A stretch of 64,000 nucleotides of DNA from Bacillota bacterium (GTDB taxonomy: Bacteria; Bacillota_I; Bacilli_A; RF39; UBA660), in NCBI GenBank assembly GCA_003524085.1, contig DOEC01000021.1, positions 91,621 through 155,620 of the forward strand, in the 5' to 3' direction. A program made the position numbers and the translations under genes. The notes below the pieces were generated by a model. The model had not been told where the DNA came from. It saw only the letters and a list, made by a program, of their open reading frames with translations, and did no database searches. Of the stretch, positions 9,094 through 18,487 are shown one piece after another (within the stretch, counting starts at the first letter, position 1; every line of letters begins with the position of its first letter).

Positions 9094-10311
9094 ATGATTG
9101 AAAGAGAAGCAAAAGAAACAATTAGTGAAATTGCAGAGGCGTTTAAAGTTTTATTAGTAACTGGTCCGAGACAAGTTGGTAAAACTACGCTTTTAAAAAG
9201 TATTATGCCTGAAAATATGAATTATGTAACATTAGACGATAAAGTAACAAGAGAATTAGCGCAAAATGACCCTAAATTATTTTTAGAAGAACACCCATAT
9301 CCTTTATTAATTGATGAAGTACAATATGCACCAGATTTATTTTCATATATCAAAATAAAGGTAGATGAAATAAAAGAACCTAGTATGTATTGGTTAACAG
9401 GAAGTCAACAATTTAAGCTTATGAAAAACGTACAAGAGTCACTTGCCGGAAGAGTTGGAATTGTTAAACTTAATAGTCTGACTTATAATGAGATAAATAA
9501 TAAAAATTCTGTAAATGTTATGTTTGACCCTAAAAATTTTGTTGATACTAGTATAATTGATGTTAATACTTTATATGAAAATATTTTTAAAGGTGGCATG
9601 CCTGAACTTTATGTAAATGAGAAAATGAAAAGATATTATTTCTTTAATAGTTATATTGAGACATATTTAACTAAAGATGTTGAAAATATTATTAGTATCA
9701 CAAACACTGAAACATTTAAAAATTTTATGATAACTATTGCGAGTAGAAATGGAGAACAACTTAACTATAGTAAAATTGGAAGTGAAGTTGGAATAACAGA
9801 TAAAACTGTAAAAGCATGGCTTAATATTTTGGTAACTAGTGGGATAGTTTATTTGTTAACATCATATAATTTAAGTAGAGAAAAAAGAGTTAATCATATG
9901 CCAAAAATAGTTTGGATGGATACAGGATTATGTGCTTTTTTAGCAGGATATGAAGATGCAAGAACTCTTCAAATGAGTGCAAGTGCAGGACATTATTTAA
10001 AAACATACGTTATTAGTGAAATTATTAAAAGTTATAATGCTCACGGTATGGAAGCAAATATTAGTTATTTTAGAGATAAAGATAAACACGAAATTGATTT
10101 AGTATTTTTTAATGCAACGGAGATATATCCATTTGAAATAAAGAAAACGGCTAGTCCAACTAGAGAAATGTTGTCTTCATTTAAATATTTAAATGACACT
10201 AAAAAGAAGGTTATGCCTGGTGGAATAATTTGCTTATGTGATAAACTTATGAGAATAGAAGAAAATAACTATTGTATACCAATTTCTTCAGTGATAAACA
10301 TTAAAAAGTAA
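9094..10311 (+). CDS. AAA-type ATPase with C-terminal DUF4143 domain
   Basis: 405 residues from ATG 9094, chosen because GGTGG lies just upstream; the GTG at 9076 has no site. P-loop GPRQVGKTT near residue 30, Walker B-like PLLIDEVQYAP near 80, sensor-like YWLTGSQQF near 110. A winged-helix-like stretch (NYSKIGSEVGITDKTVKAWLNIL) precedes a C-terminal nuclease-like DUF4143 part with HEIDLVFF and PFEIKKT, resembling a PD-(D/E)xK core. The family is very common and its function unsettled. It is a single-gene unit with its own terminator, and the direct repeats lie directly upstream. Confidence 0.88.
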   Translation: MIEREAKETISEIAEAFKVLLVTGPRQVGKTTLLKSIMPENMNYVTLDDKVTRELAQNDPKLFLEEHPYPLLIDEVQYAPDLFSYIKIKVDEIKEPSMYWLTGSQQFKLMKNVQESLAGRVGIVKLNSLTYNEINNKNSVNVMFDPKNFVDTSIIDVNTLYENIFKGGMPELYVNEKMKRYYFFNSYIETYLTKDVENIISITNTETFKNFMITIASRNGEQLNYSKIGSEVGITDKTVKAWLNILVTSGIVYLLTSYNLSREKRVNHMPKIVWMDTGLCAFLAGYEDARTLQMSASAGHYLKTYVISEIIKSYNAHGMEANISYFRDKDKHEIDLVFFNATEIYPFEIKKTASPTREMLSSFKYLNDTKKKVMPGGIICLCDKLMRIEENNYCIPISSVINIKK

Positions 10312-10336
10312 TATTAAAAAAATTATTACTTTTTTC
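10303..10336 (+). terminator. Intrinsic terminator after the DUF4143 ATPase
   Basis: AAAAAGTAATA (10303-10313) pairs with TATTACTTTTT starting at 10324. Confidence 0.8.
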
Positions 10337-10346
10337 TTTTGTTCGC

Positions 10347-10375
10347 TTGACATAACAATAAATGTTTGCTATTAT
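10347..10375 (+). promoter_or_regulatory. SigA-type promoter for uvrA
   Basis: TTGACA (10347-10352), 17-bp spacer, TATTAT (10370-10375); about 60 bp before the uvrA start. Confidence 0.8.
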
Positions 10376-10434
10376 ATTAATGTTCTTGAATAAAAAGAAA
10401 AGAAATGTGAATATTAAAAAAGAGGTTATGTATT

Positions 10435-13245
10435 ATGGATAAAATTGTTATTAAAGGAGCAAGAGAAAATAATTTAAAGAATATTGATATTGAGATACCT
10501 AAAAATAAGCTTGTTGTTATGACAGGTGTAAGTGGAAGTGGTAAATCTAGTTTGGCATTTGATACAATATACGCTGAAGGTCAAAGAAGATATGTTGAAA
10601 GTTTAAGTGCATATGCTAGACAATTTTTGGGGGCTAGTGAAAAGCCAGAAGTGGACTCCATTGATGGGTTAAGTCCAAGTATTAGTATAGACCAAAAGAC
10701 TACTAATAAAAACCCTAGAAGTACAGTTGGTACAGTTACTGAAATATATGATTATTTGAGACTTTTATTTGCAAGAATTGGTGTACCATATTGTCCTAAA
10801 CATAAAGTACCTATTAAGAGTCAGTCTATTGAAGAAATGGTTAATAAGATAATGGACTTTAATGAAGGTACTAAAATAGAAATAATGGCACCTATTGCTA
10901 GGGGAGAAAAAGGTACGTTTAAGGACTTATTTGAAGATTTAAGAAAAGATGGATACTCTAGAATAAAGGTTGATGGAATGACTAGAGACTTATCTGAAGA
11001 TATAGTTCTTGAAAAAAATGTTAAGCACATAATATCACTTGTGGTTGACAGACTTGTTGTAAATGAAAAGTCAAGAAGTAGACTTTTTGAAGCAATAGAA
11101 TTATCTTGTAAAATGGCAGGTGGAAAAGTACTAATAAATGTCGTTGGAGACAAGGAAATACTAATGAGTGAGAACTACGCTTGTACAGAATGTGACTATA
11201 GTTTAGAAGAACTAGAACCACGTATGTTTTCATTTAATAGTCCTTATGGAGCTTGCCCTGAGTGTAAAGGACTTGGCGTTAAATTGTCAATTGACCCAGA
11301 CCTATTAATACCTAATAAAAACTTATCTATTAAAGAAGGTGCAGTAGAAAGTTTTCAAAGTGGAGAAACTTTAAGTATTTATTTCAGGAAACTAGATAGT
11401 GTATGTAAATACTATAACATTGACTTAAATAAACCAGTAAAAGATTTTACTAAAGAAGAATATAATACTATATTCTATGGTTCTAAAGATAAAATACATT
11501 TTAATGTTAAAACTAGAAGTGGTAGTATTTTAAAGAGTTATGACTATTTTGAAGGAATTATAACTAATTTAGAAAGAAGATACATGGAAACTAATAGTCC
11601 AAGTATAAGACTTTGGATAGAAAGTTACATGAAAGAAAGTGCGTGTCCTATTTGTAAAGGTAAAAGACTAAGTGAAAAGATTCTAAATGTATTCATTAAT
11701 AAAATGAATATCTATGATATTACAAGTTTAAGTATAAGAAATTTAGTAGAGTTTTTTGATAATATTAAGCTTACTAAAAAGGAAGAAGAGATATCATTCT
11801 TGATTTTGAAAGAGATTAGAGAGAGACTTCACTTTTTACAAAATGTAGGACTAGACTATTTAACACTTGCAAGAAGTGCTTCTAGTTTAAGTGGTGGAGA
11901 AAGTCAAAGAATTAGATTAGCTACTCAAATAGGAAGTAAGTTAAGCGGGATACTTTATGTACTTGATGAACCTAGTATTGGATTACATCAAAGGGATAAT
12001 GATAAACTTATAAACAGTTTGAAAGAAATGAGAGATTTAGGTAATACTCTTATAGTAGTAGAGCATGATACTGATACAATGTTAGCAAGTGACTATTTAA
12101 TAGATATCGGTCCGGGTGCTGGAACTCTTGGAGGATACGTTGTTGCTGCTGGTACTCCAGAAGAAGTAATGAAAAACAAGAATAGTTTAACAGGTAAATA
12201 TTTAAGTGGTGTGTTAAAAATAGATGTACCTAAAAAACGTAGGAAAGGAAATGGAGAATTTATAGAGATTAAAGGTGCAGAAGAACATAACTTAAAGAAA
12301 GTAAATGTTAAGTTTCCTAAGGGTACTTTAACTTGTGTTACTGGAGTAAGTGGAAGTGGTAAATCAAGTTTAGTTAATGAAATACTATATAAAAAGTTAT
12401 CAAGTACTATTTATAAATCAAAAGAAATACCAGGTAAATTTAAGAGTATTAGTGGTATAGATGATGTTGATAAAGTTGTTTATATTAGTCAAGATCCAAT
12501 TGGAAGAACACCAAGAAGTAATCCAGCTACTTATGTAGGATTATTTGATTTAATAAGAGATGTGTTTACAGAGACTAAGGAAGCTAAGTTAAGAGGTTAC
12601 ACTAAAAGCAGATTTAGCTTTAATGTAAAAGGTGGAAGATGTGAAGCATGTCAGGGTGATGGAGTTAAAAAGATAGAAATGCATTTCTTGCCTGATGTGT
12701 ATGTTCCATGTGACGTATGTCATGGTAAAAAATATAATAAAGAGACACTAAATATCAAGTTTAAAGGTTTGAGTATTGCAGATGTTCTTGATTTAAGAGT
12801 AGATGAAGCTTTAGAAGTATTTGAAAATGTTCCTAAAATTAAGAGAATACTAGATACTATGCATGATGTAGGACTCGGTTATGTAAAGCTTGGACAAAAT
12901 GCAGTTACTTTGTCTGGTGGAGAAGCTTGCCGTGTTAAACTAGCTAAAGAACTTCAAAAAAGACCTACTGGAAAAAGTGTGTACATACTAGATGAGCCTA
13001 GCACAGGACTTCATATAGATGACATTAAGAAACTTCTAGTTATACTTAACAGAATAGTAGATAACGGGGATACTGTTATAGTAATCGAGCACAATTTGGA
13101 TATAATTAAAGTAGCTGACTACATTATAGACTTAGGACCCGAAGGTGGAGACTTTGGTGGTAAGATAGTTGCAACTGGAACACCTGAACAAGTAAGTAAA
13201 AATAAAAACAGCTATACTGGAATGTATTTAAAAAAATATTTATAA
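10435..13245 (+). CDS. uvrA: Excinuclease ABC subunit A
   Basis: 936 residues, full length. It has the duplicated ABC architecture: first P-loop GVSGSGKSS at residues 31-39, second GVSGSGKSSLVNE near 640; two LSGGE signatures (near 487 and 825); Walker B LDEPSIGLHQRD and LDEPSTGLH; zinc modules CTEC...CPEC near 246-278 and CEAC...CDVC near 740-765. UvrA recognises bulky DNA damage with UvrB in nucleotide excision repair. uvrB is not adjacent. Start ATG 10435 follows AAGAGGTT. Confidence 0.98.
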   Translation: MDKIVIKGARENNLKNIDIEIPKNKLVVMTGVSGSGKSSLAFDTIYAEGQRRYVESLSAYARQFLGASEKPEVDSIDGLSPSISIDQKTTNKNPRSTVGTVTEIYDYLRLLFARIGVPYCPKHKVPIKSQSIEEMVNKIMDFNEGTKIEIMAPIARGEKGTFKDLFEDLRKDGYSRIKVDGMTRDLSEDIVLEKNVKHIISLVVDRLVVNEKSRSRLFEAIELSCKMAGGKVLINVVGDKEILMSENYACTECDYSLEELEPRMFSFNSPYGACPECKGLGVKLSIDPDLLIPNKNLSIKEGAVESFQSGETLSIYFRKLDSVCKYYNIDLNKPVKDFTKEEYNTIFYGSKDKIHFNVKTRSGSILKSYDYFEGIITNLERRYMETNSPSIRLWIESYMKESACPICKGKRLSEKILNVFINKMNIYDITSLSIRNLVEFFDNIKLTKKEEEISFLILKEIRERLHFLQNVGLDYLTLARSASSLSGGESQRIRLATQIGSKLSGILYVLDEPSIGLHQRDNDKLINSLKEMRDLGNTLIVVEHDTDTMLASDYLIDIGPGAGTLGGYVVAAGTPEEVMKNKNSLTGKYLSGVLKIDVPKKRRKGNGEFIEIKGAEEHNLKKVNVKFPKGTLTCVTGVSGSGKSSLVNEILYKKLSSTIYKSKEIPGKFKSISGIDDVDKVVYISQDPIGRTPRSNPATYVGLFDLIRDVFTETKEAKLRGYTKSRFSFNVKGGRCEACQGDGVKKIEMHFLPDVYVPCDVCHGKKYNKETLNIKFKGLSIADVLDLRVDEALEVFENVPKIKRILDTMHDVGLGYVKLGQNAVTLSGGEACRVKLAKELQKRPTGKSVYILDEPSTGLHIDDIKKLLVILNRIVDNGDTVIVIEHNLDIIKVADYIIDLGPEGGDFGGKIVATGTPEQVSKNKNSYTGMYLKKYL

Positions 13246-13248
13246 AAG

Positions 13249-13271
13249 CACTTAGAAAATAAGTGTTTTTT
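13249..13271 (+). terminator. Intrinsic terminator of uvrA
   Basis: CACTTA (13249-13254) pairs with TAAGTG (13260-13265), then six T. Confidence 0.8.
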
Positions 13272-13376
13272 CTTGTAAAAAGTACGAAGTTATTCACAAT
13301 TTTAAGAGATTTTGAAAATTGATAGTAAACAAGTGAAAAATGAATAAAAAAAGTAGTGAAAAGTTAGTGAACACAC

Positions 13377-13405
13377 TTGTAAAAAAATAATTAATTTAAT
13401 ATAAT
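13377..13405 (+). promoter_or_regulatory. SigA-type promoter for the yvlD-lgt-trxB-rlmB-sigma chain
   Basis: TTGTAA (13377-13382), 17-bp spacer, TATAAT (13400-13405), 24 bp before the first start codon. Confidence 0.75.
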
Positions 13406-13429
13406 TAGTATAGGAAGAAGGAGTATGAG

Positions 13430-13813
13430 ATGAATATTAAGAAAAAAGAATTTGTGACTTTTGTTTTAGAAATTTTAACTGGAGCCTTATCACTAATGAT
13501 AGCTAGTTATCTGTTTAAAAGTTTTTATGTTGAGAATTTTTGGTATGCTTGTTTAGCTAGTGTAATTATTAGTGTAATAAGTGTGTACTTAAAACCACTT
13601 CTAGAATTTATTGCTTTACCAATAAACATTTTAACAATGGGTTTAACTACACCTTTAATAAATGTTGTAATACTTAAAATTACCAATTTAATATTAGGAA
13701 GTAAGTTTGTTGTTAATGGATGGATTATTCCAATATTTATAGCAATATTTATAAGTGTAGTAAATGTATTATTAAATAACTTAATAGTAGATAAATATAA
13801 AGAAAGAAGGTAA
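13430..13813 (+). CDS. YvlD-like four-helix membrane protein (phage-holin-4 superfamily)
   Basis: 127 residues with four membrane helices and the family signature LKPLLEFIALPINILTMGL...PLINVVILKITN. YvlD-type proteins (PF04020) are small integral membrane proteins of unclear function; the holin name reflects topology, not lysis. It begins a tightly packed chain: lgt starts 3 bp after its stop. AAGGAG lies upstream of ATG 13430. Confidence 0.88.
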   Translation: MNIKKKEFVTFVLEILTGALSLMIASYLFKSFYVENFWYACLASVIISVISVYLKPLLEFIALPINILTMGLTTPLINVVILKITNLILGSKFVVNGWIIPIFIAIFISVVNVLLNNLIVDKYKERR

Positions 13814-13816
13814 TTT

Positions 13817-14641
13817 ATGAATCCAGTAGCATTTACAATAGGGAGTTTTGAAATTAAGTGGTATAGCATTTTTATACTTGCAGCAATTTTAATTTGTTAT
13901 ATTCTTATTAACGGAGAAGCTAAGAAGTTTAATATTAAAAAAGAATTTATAACTAACTTACTTTTCTGGGCAATAATTGTAGGTATTATAGGTGCAAGAT
14001 TATACTATTGTATGTTTAATTATGAATACTATAGTAAACACCTAGTAGAAATACTATATGTATGGGAAGGTGGACTTGCCATACATGGTGGTATAATATT
14101 TGGCGGAATTGCTAGTATAATATACTGTAAAAAATATGGGGTATCAGTGTATAGAATGTTTGATATAATAGCGCCTTATTTATTAATTGCTCAGGCGTTA
14201 GGTAGATGGGGTAACTTCTTTAATGGAGAAGTATATGGTTCTATTACAACAATAGAGCATTTACAAAGTTTAAAGTTTATTCCAGAGTTTATAATATATG
14301 GTATGAATATAAATGGAGTAACATATACACCACTATTTTATTACGAGTCTTTATGGTGTTTAGCAGGTTTTGTTATCTTGTTATTAATTAGAAAATTTAA
14401 ATATACTCGCCTTGGATGGCAATTTGGTGGATACTTGATTTGGTATAGTGTTGGTAGATTTATCTTTGAAGGAATGAGAGATGCTAAATACAATTTGATG
14501 TTAGGAAATGTTAAAGTAGCGCAGCTTGTAAGTATAGTGTTTATAATCGTAGGAGTTATAATCATTTTACTTCAAGCTAGAAAACCAAAATTAACTGAAA
14601 TGTATAATGATACTGAAAAAGTAGAAATGGTTTATTTTTAA
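13817..14641 (+). CDS. lgt: Prolipoprotein diacylglyceryl transferase
   Basis: 274 residues, about seven membrane helices. The Lgt hallmark appears as ALGRWGNFFNGEVYG near residue 130, plus HGGIIFGG and the C-terminal GRFIFEGMRDA. Lgt transfers diacylglycerol from phosphatidylglycerol to the lipobox Cys of prelipoproteins, the first step of lipoprotein maturation; lspA, the next enzyme, lies at 48911. Confidence 0.97.
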   Translation: MNPVAFTIGSFEIKWYSIFILAAILICYILINGEAKKFNIKKEFITNLLFWAIIVGIIGARLYYCMFNYEYYSKHLVEILYVWEGGLAIHGGIIFGGIASIIYCKKYGVSVYRMFDIIAPYLLIAQALGRWGNFFNGEVYGSITTIEHLQSLKFIPEFIIYGMNINGVTYTPLFYYESLWCLAGFVILLLIRKFKYTRLGWQFGGYLIWYSVGRFIFEGMRDAKYNLMLGNVKVAQLVSIVFIIVGVIIILLQARKPKLTEMYNDTEKVEMVYF

Positions 14642-14655
14642 AAAAAGGAGGTTTT

Positions 14656-15534
14656 ATGTACGACTTAATAATTATAGGAATGGGGCCAAGTGGCATGAGT
14701 GCTGCTCTTTATGCAAAAAGGAGTAACTTAAATACTTTGATACTTGAAAAAAATAGTCCTGGAGGACTTGTTAATACAACAAATAAGATAGACAATTATT
14801 TAGGGATTCCAGATGTTACTGGGCCAGAATTGGCTTACAAGATGTTTAAGCACGTAAGTGAAATGAATATTCCTTTTAAAATAGAAGAAGTTAATAATGT
14901 AGTTAAAGAAAAAGATTTATTTAAAGTAACTACAAATAAGAGTGAATATACTACAAAAAGTGTTATAGTTAGTAGTGGAAGAAGTCCTAAAAAGACACCT
15001 TTTGAAGAAAAAGTATCCACTTTAAAACTTAGTAGATGTGCTATATGTGATGCACCTTTATATAAAGATAAAGATGTAGTAGTACTAGGTGGAGGAGACT
15101 CTTCAGTAGAAGAAAGTATTTACTTAGCTAACATTTCAAAGAACGTTAAAATTATTTCTAGAAGTGAAATAAAGGGTAAACTTAAAAGTGAACTAGAAAG
15201 TTACTCTAATATTGAAGTAATAGAAAATGCTAATATTGAAGATATCAAATTTGACGATGACGTTTATAAACTAATAGTTAATGGTAAAGAAATAATAGCT
15301 AATGGAGTATTTAGTTATATTGGTTTTACTACAAGTACTGGCTACTTAGAAAACTTAGGGGTAAATATGGAAAACGGTTACATCATTACAAGTGATGGAA
15401 GTACAAATATTGCTGGGTTATATGCATGTGGTGATATTATTAAAAAGAGTTTGTATCAAATAGTGACTGCTGTTAGTGAAGGAGCAAAGTGTGCAGTATT
15501 AGCAAATAACTATATAAGGGGGCTAAATAAATGA
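14656..15534 (+). CDS. trxB: Thioredoxin reductase-like flavoprotein
   Basis: 292 residues. FAD-binding GMGPSGMSAALYAKR at the N-terminus, redox pair Cys128-A-I-Cys131 (CAICDAP), second dinucleotide fold GGGDSSVEES near 150, and C-terminal GLYACGDI. Classical TrxB transfers electrons from NADPH through FAD to thioredoxin. The usual HRRxxxR NADPH-phosphate motif is replaced by SRSEIKGK, so cofactor preference may differ. AAAAGGAGG precedes ATG 14656. The stop overlaps the next start (ATGA), indicating co-translation. Confidence 0.88.
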   Translation: MYDLIIIGMGPSGMSAALYAKRSNLNTLILEKNSPGGLVNTTNKIDNYLGIPDVTGPELAYKMFKHVSEMNIPFKIEEVNNVVKEKDLFKVTTNKSEYTTKSVIVSSGRSPKKTPFEEKVSTLKLSRCAICDAPLYKDKDVVVLGGGDSSVEESIYLANISKNVKIISRSEIKGKLKSELESYSNIEVIENANIEDIKFDDDVYKLIVNGKEIIANGVFSYIGFTTSTGYLENLGVNMENGYIITSDGSTNIAGLYACGDIIKKSLYQIVTAVSEGAKCAVLANNYIRGLNK

Positions 15535-16229
15535 AAATAGTAGGAAAGAATGCAGCAAGAGAAATATTAAATAGTTCTAATATAATAGAATGTATTTATT
15601 TAAATGAGAACTTTAATAATAGTGAAATACTTAAACTTATTAATAAAAGACATATTACACCAATATATAAAAGTATGAGTGAAATGGATAAACTTAGTAA
15701 AGAAGTGCATCAAGGTATAATTATTGAAGCAGAAGACTATGAGTACTTTAGTTTTGAAGACATCAAGAATGATAGTAAAGCTAATTTTATAGTTATATTA
15801 GACCATATAGAAGACCCAAGAAACTTCGGCGCAATTATAAGAACATGTGAATGTGCTGGAGTAGATTATATAATTATTCCAAATAAAAGAACAACACTAG
15901 TTACTAGTACAGTTATGAAAACTTCAAGTGGTGCTCTTACTAATCAAAAAGTAGCTTTGGTATCTAATTTAAATAACACAATTTCTAAATTAAAAGAACT
16001 AGGCTACTGGATAGTTGGAAGTGACGCTGAAGGAACAGATTACAAAAGTATTGATTATACAGGAAAAGTGGCATTAATTATTGGAAGTGAAGGTTTTGGA
16101 CTAAAAGAACTTGTAAGAAAAAATTGTGACTTTATTGCAAGTATTCCACTTAAGGGAAAAGTAAATAGTTTAAATGCGTCCGTTGCAGCAGGTATACTTA
16201 TCTATGAAGTAGTAAGGAATAGAAAATGA
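15531..16229 (+). CDS. rlmB: SpoU-type rRNA/tRNA 2'-O-methyltransferase, RlmB-like
   Basis: 232 residues. N-terminal substrate-binding domain (about 1-75), then a SPOUT domain with the three motifs: ILDHIEDPRNFGAIIRTCE, IIGSEGFGLKELV, and IPLKGKVNSLNASVAAGI. RlmB methylates G2251 of 23S rRNA. Gene order (RNA methyltransferase then sigma factor) mirrors the Bacillus rlmB-yacP-sigH region with yacP absent. Stop TGA overlaps the next ATG. Confidence 0.92.
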   Translation: MKIVGKNAAREILNSSNIIECIYLNENFNNSEILKLINKRHITPIYKSMSEMDKLSKEVHQGIIIEAEDYEYFSFEDIKNDSKANFIVILDHIEDPRNFGAIIRTCECAGVDYIIIPNKRTTLVTSTVMKTSSGALTNQKVALVSNLNNTISKLKELGYWIVGSDAEGTDYKSIDYTGKVALIIGSEGFGLKELVRKNCDFIASIPLKGKVNSLNASVAAGILIYEVVRNRK

Positions 16230-16786
16230 CAACAGAAGAGTTAGTATGTCTTGCTAGAAATAACGACGAATTAGCACTTAAAGAAATAATTAATATGTAT
16301 AATCAAATATTAAAAATAAATGTATCTAAATATTTAAGAGCTGCAAGTAAGTGTGGACTAGAGTATAGTGACTTATATCAAGAAAGTTTAGTTGGCTTAA
16401 TTGAAGCAATAAAGCTATTTGATGAAACTAAAAATAAGAAATTTAGTACAATTATAACACTAATTGTTAATAGAAAACTACAAGATTTGATTAAGAATAA
16501 TAATAGAAAAAAGAATAATGTTTTAAATGAAGCAATCTCTTTAGATAATGATAGTCTAGGATTTTATAATATTCTTAGTACAAGTGGAAATATTATAGAT
16601 AAAGTAATTAATAGTGAAACAGATAAAGAAATAAAAGAATATTTAACAATAGAAGAAATAAAAGTGTATGAGTTAAAAAAAGAAGGTAGAAGTAATAGTG
16701 ATATATCTAAAATACTTGATAAACCTTATAAAAACATAACCAATACAATTTCTAGAATTAAATGTAAGTTAATCAGTTTAGATTAG
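16226..16786 (+). CDS. SigH-like RNA polymerase sigma factor
   Basis: 186 residues, the size of a small sigma-70 family member. Region 2 is visible at about 45-95 (YSDLYQESLVGLIEAIKLFDE...FSTIITLIVNRKLQDLI) and a region 4 helix-turn-helix at about 150-184 (ELKKEGRSNSDISKILDKP...NTISRIKCKL). Position behind rlmB matches sigH, the early stationary-phase/sporulation sigma factor of Bacillus, and fits the spore genes in this window, but the sequence is divergent and I do not insist on orthology. Confidence 0.82.
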   Translation: MTTEELVCLARNNDELALKEIINMYNQILKINVSKYLRAASKCGLEYSDLYQESLVGLIEAIKLFDETKNKKFSTIITLIVNRKLQDLIKNNNRKKNNVLNEAISLDNDSLGFYNILSTSGNIIDKVINSETDKEIKEYLTIEEIKVYELKKEGRSNSDISKILDKPYKNITNTISRIKCKLISLD

Positions 16787-16862
16787 CTTATTTTTTTGTG
16801 AATTTTATAGTAGTAATTTTAAAATGCGTATTTAAAAGTAAAATTTATTTCAAGTGGATACT

Positions 16863-16889
16863 ATTAATACTTTTAAAAAAAGTATTAAT
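16863..16889. repeat. Perfect inverted repeat before the Fic gene
   Basis: ATTAATACTTT (16863-16873) and AAAGTATTAAT (16879-16889) form an 11-bp stem with a 5-nt loop, about 100 bp before the Fic start. No T run follows, so it could be an operator or RNA hairpin. Confidence 0.5.
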
Positions 16890-16989
16890 GTTGGTTAAAG
16901 TGATGACTTTTTTTAGGAAATTTGATACAATTGAATTGTAAAAAAATTAATAAATATTTAAACAAGACTAAATTGAAAGGAGTAAGGTT

Positions 16990-18129
16990 ATGAAATTAGA
17001 AGAATATAAAGCAGGAGAATATAAACAAGGAAATGGATATAAAGCTTTTTTACCAAGTAATATTAATTATAACTGGGGATGGGATGATACGAAATTAGAT
17101 TCTTTGCTTGCTGAAGCAAATAGACAAATTGGAGAATTAAATGCCTATTCACTATTGCTTCCTAATGTTGATTTATATATTAAAATGCACGTAAAAATAG
17201 AAGCAAATAAATCTAGTAGAATCGAAGGAACTAAAACAACTATTGAAGAGGATTTATCTGAATTACGGGATATAAACCCTGAAAAGAGAGATGACTGGGA
17301 AGAAGTTCAAAATTATGTCAAAGCAACTGATTATGGTGTTGCTAGAATTAGTGAAGGATTTCCGGTGTGCAATAGATTATTTAGAGAAATACATAAAATA
17401 TTATTAACTGGTGTAAGGGGAGAAAAAAAGACACCAGGAGAATTTAGAATATCACAAAATTGGATTGGCGGAACAATGCCTTCAACTGCTGCATATGTAC
17501 CACCTCTTGTAGAGGATTTATCTGATTGTTTAAAAGATTTGGAATTGTTTATCAATAATGAAGATATAGATACACCAGATTTAATAAAAATTGCTATGAT
17601 TCATTATCAATTCGAATCAATACATCCATTTTTGGACGGAAATGGCAGAATTGGAAGATTGTTAATTCCATTATATCTTCAGAGTAAAAAATATCTAGAT
17701 AATCCATGTTTATATATATCTTACTTTTTTGAAAAAAACAGAGATTTATATTATCAAAAATTAAATGATGTTAGAGTTAAAAACGATATTATTGGATGGA
17801 TAAAATTTTTCTTAGAGGGAATAATTGAAACTGCTGAAATAGCAAAGAAAAAATTTAAAAAAGTTGTAGAACTTACAAAGAAAGTAGAATCACAATTAAC
17901 AAATTTAGGTGTAAAATATGATAACGCAAAAAAAATTGTTGATTATTTTTATAATGAACCTTGCTCATCAAGAAAAAAAATATCAGAAGCATTAAAAATG
18001 CCTGAATCTACTGTTAATGGTGTTATTAGTGAATTGAAATTAGCTAATATAATACAAGAGACAACAGGCTTTAGCAGAAATCAAATATTTGTATTTTCTG
18101 AGTATGTATCGATATTTTTATCAGAATAA
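16990..18129 (+). CDS. Fic-domain AMPylator, class II (N-terminal inhibitory helix)
   Basis: 379 residues. The full Fic motif HPFLDGNGRIGR starts at His212. The N-terminus carries SSRIEG at about 75-80, matching the (S/T)xxxE(G/N) auto-inhibitory helix. A winged-helix-like domain closes the protein (CSSRKKISEALKMPESTVNGVISEL). Fic enzymes usually attach AMP to target hydroxyls. AAAGGAGTAAGGTT gives a good start at 16990. Ser codons TCA/TCT look more frequent than in neighbouring genes, hinting at acquisition. A tandem hairpin array follows immediately. Confidence 0.93.
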   Translation: MKLEEYKAGEYKQGNGYKAFLPSNINYNWGWDDTKLDSLLAEANRQIGELNAYSLLLPNVDLYIKMHVKIEANKSSRIEGTKTTIEEDLSELRDINPEKRDDWEEVQNYVKATDYGVARISEGFPVCNRLFREIHKILLTGVRGEKKTPGEFRISQNWIGGTMPSTAAYVPPLVEDLSDCLKDLELFINNEDIDTPDLIKIAMIHYQFESIHPFLDGNGRIGRLLIPLYLQSKKYLDNPCLYISYFFEKNRDLYYQKLNDVRVKNDIIGWIKFFLEGIIETAEIAKKKFKKVVELTKKVESQLTNLGVKYDNAKKIVDYFYNEPCSSRKKISEALKMPESTVNGVISELKLANIIQETTGFSRNQIFVFSEYVSIFLSE

Positions 18130-18130
18130 T

Positions 18131-18260
18131 TTATAGAACGAAAAAATGAAAAAATTCGTTCCATGGAAATTTATAGAACGAAAAAATGAAAAAATTCGTT
18201 CCATAGAAATTTATAGAACGAAAAAATGAAAAAATTCGTTCCATGGAGATTTATAGAATA
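18131..18260 (+). repeat. Tandem 40-bp repeat, 3.25 copies, each with a hairpin
   Basis: Three near-identical 40-bp units start at 18131, 18171 and 18211, with a 10-bp fragment at 18251. Each contains GAACGAA...TTCGTTC, a 7-bp inverted repeat around an A-rich loop, and ends in CCAT(g/a)GA. The array begins 1 bp after the Fic stop. The 358-bp stretch to the next gene (18130-18487) otherwise holds a terminator and a promoter. Confidence 0.9.
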
Positions 18261-18281
18261 AAAAGTGAATTGTAAAAATCA

Positions 18282-18315
18282 AATAACCAAACTTAAAGGA
18301 GTTGGTTATTTTTTT
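18282..18315 (+). terminator. Intrinsic terminator after the Fic gene and repeat array
   Basis: AATAACCAA (18282-18290) pairs with TTGGTTATT (18302-18310), followed by a T run. Confidence 0.85.
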
Positions 18316-18439
18316 GTAAATAAAAATTATTTTTAATATGTGTGTTGAATGCATAGGACAAAATATTATTTAAAACTTTTTTTGAGATTCATAAGATGTT
18401 CAAACTGAAATTTTTAAATATCATATATTAAAATAAGAC

Positions 18440-18468
18440 TTTTAAATAGATAAAAAGTATTGTATAAT
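18440..18468 (+). promoter_or_regulatory. Probable promoter for the DUF1015 gene
   Basis: Good -10 TATAAT at 18463-18468; a weak -35 TTTTAA at 18440-18445 with 17-bp spacing. Confidence 0.5.
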
Positions 18469-18487
18469 TAACTAGGAGAGTGATTAT

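Noticed and set aside
13430..13813. Prophage holin
   Set aside because: Despite the holin-4 name, it heads a housekeeping chain (lgt, trxB) with no phage genes near; YvlD-like is the better label.
18131..18260. CRISPR array
   Set aside because: The repeat is tandem without spacers, only three copies, and there are no cas genes.
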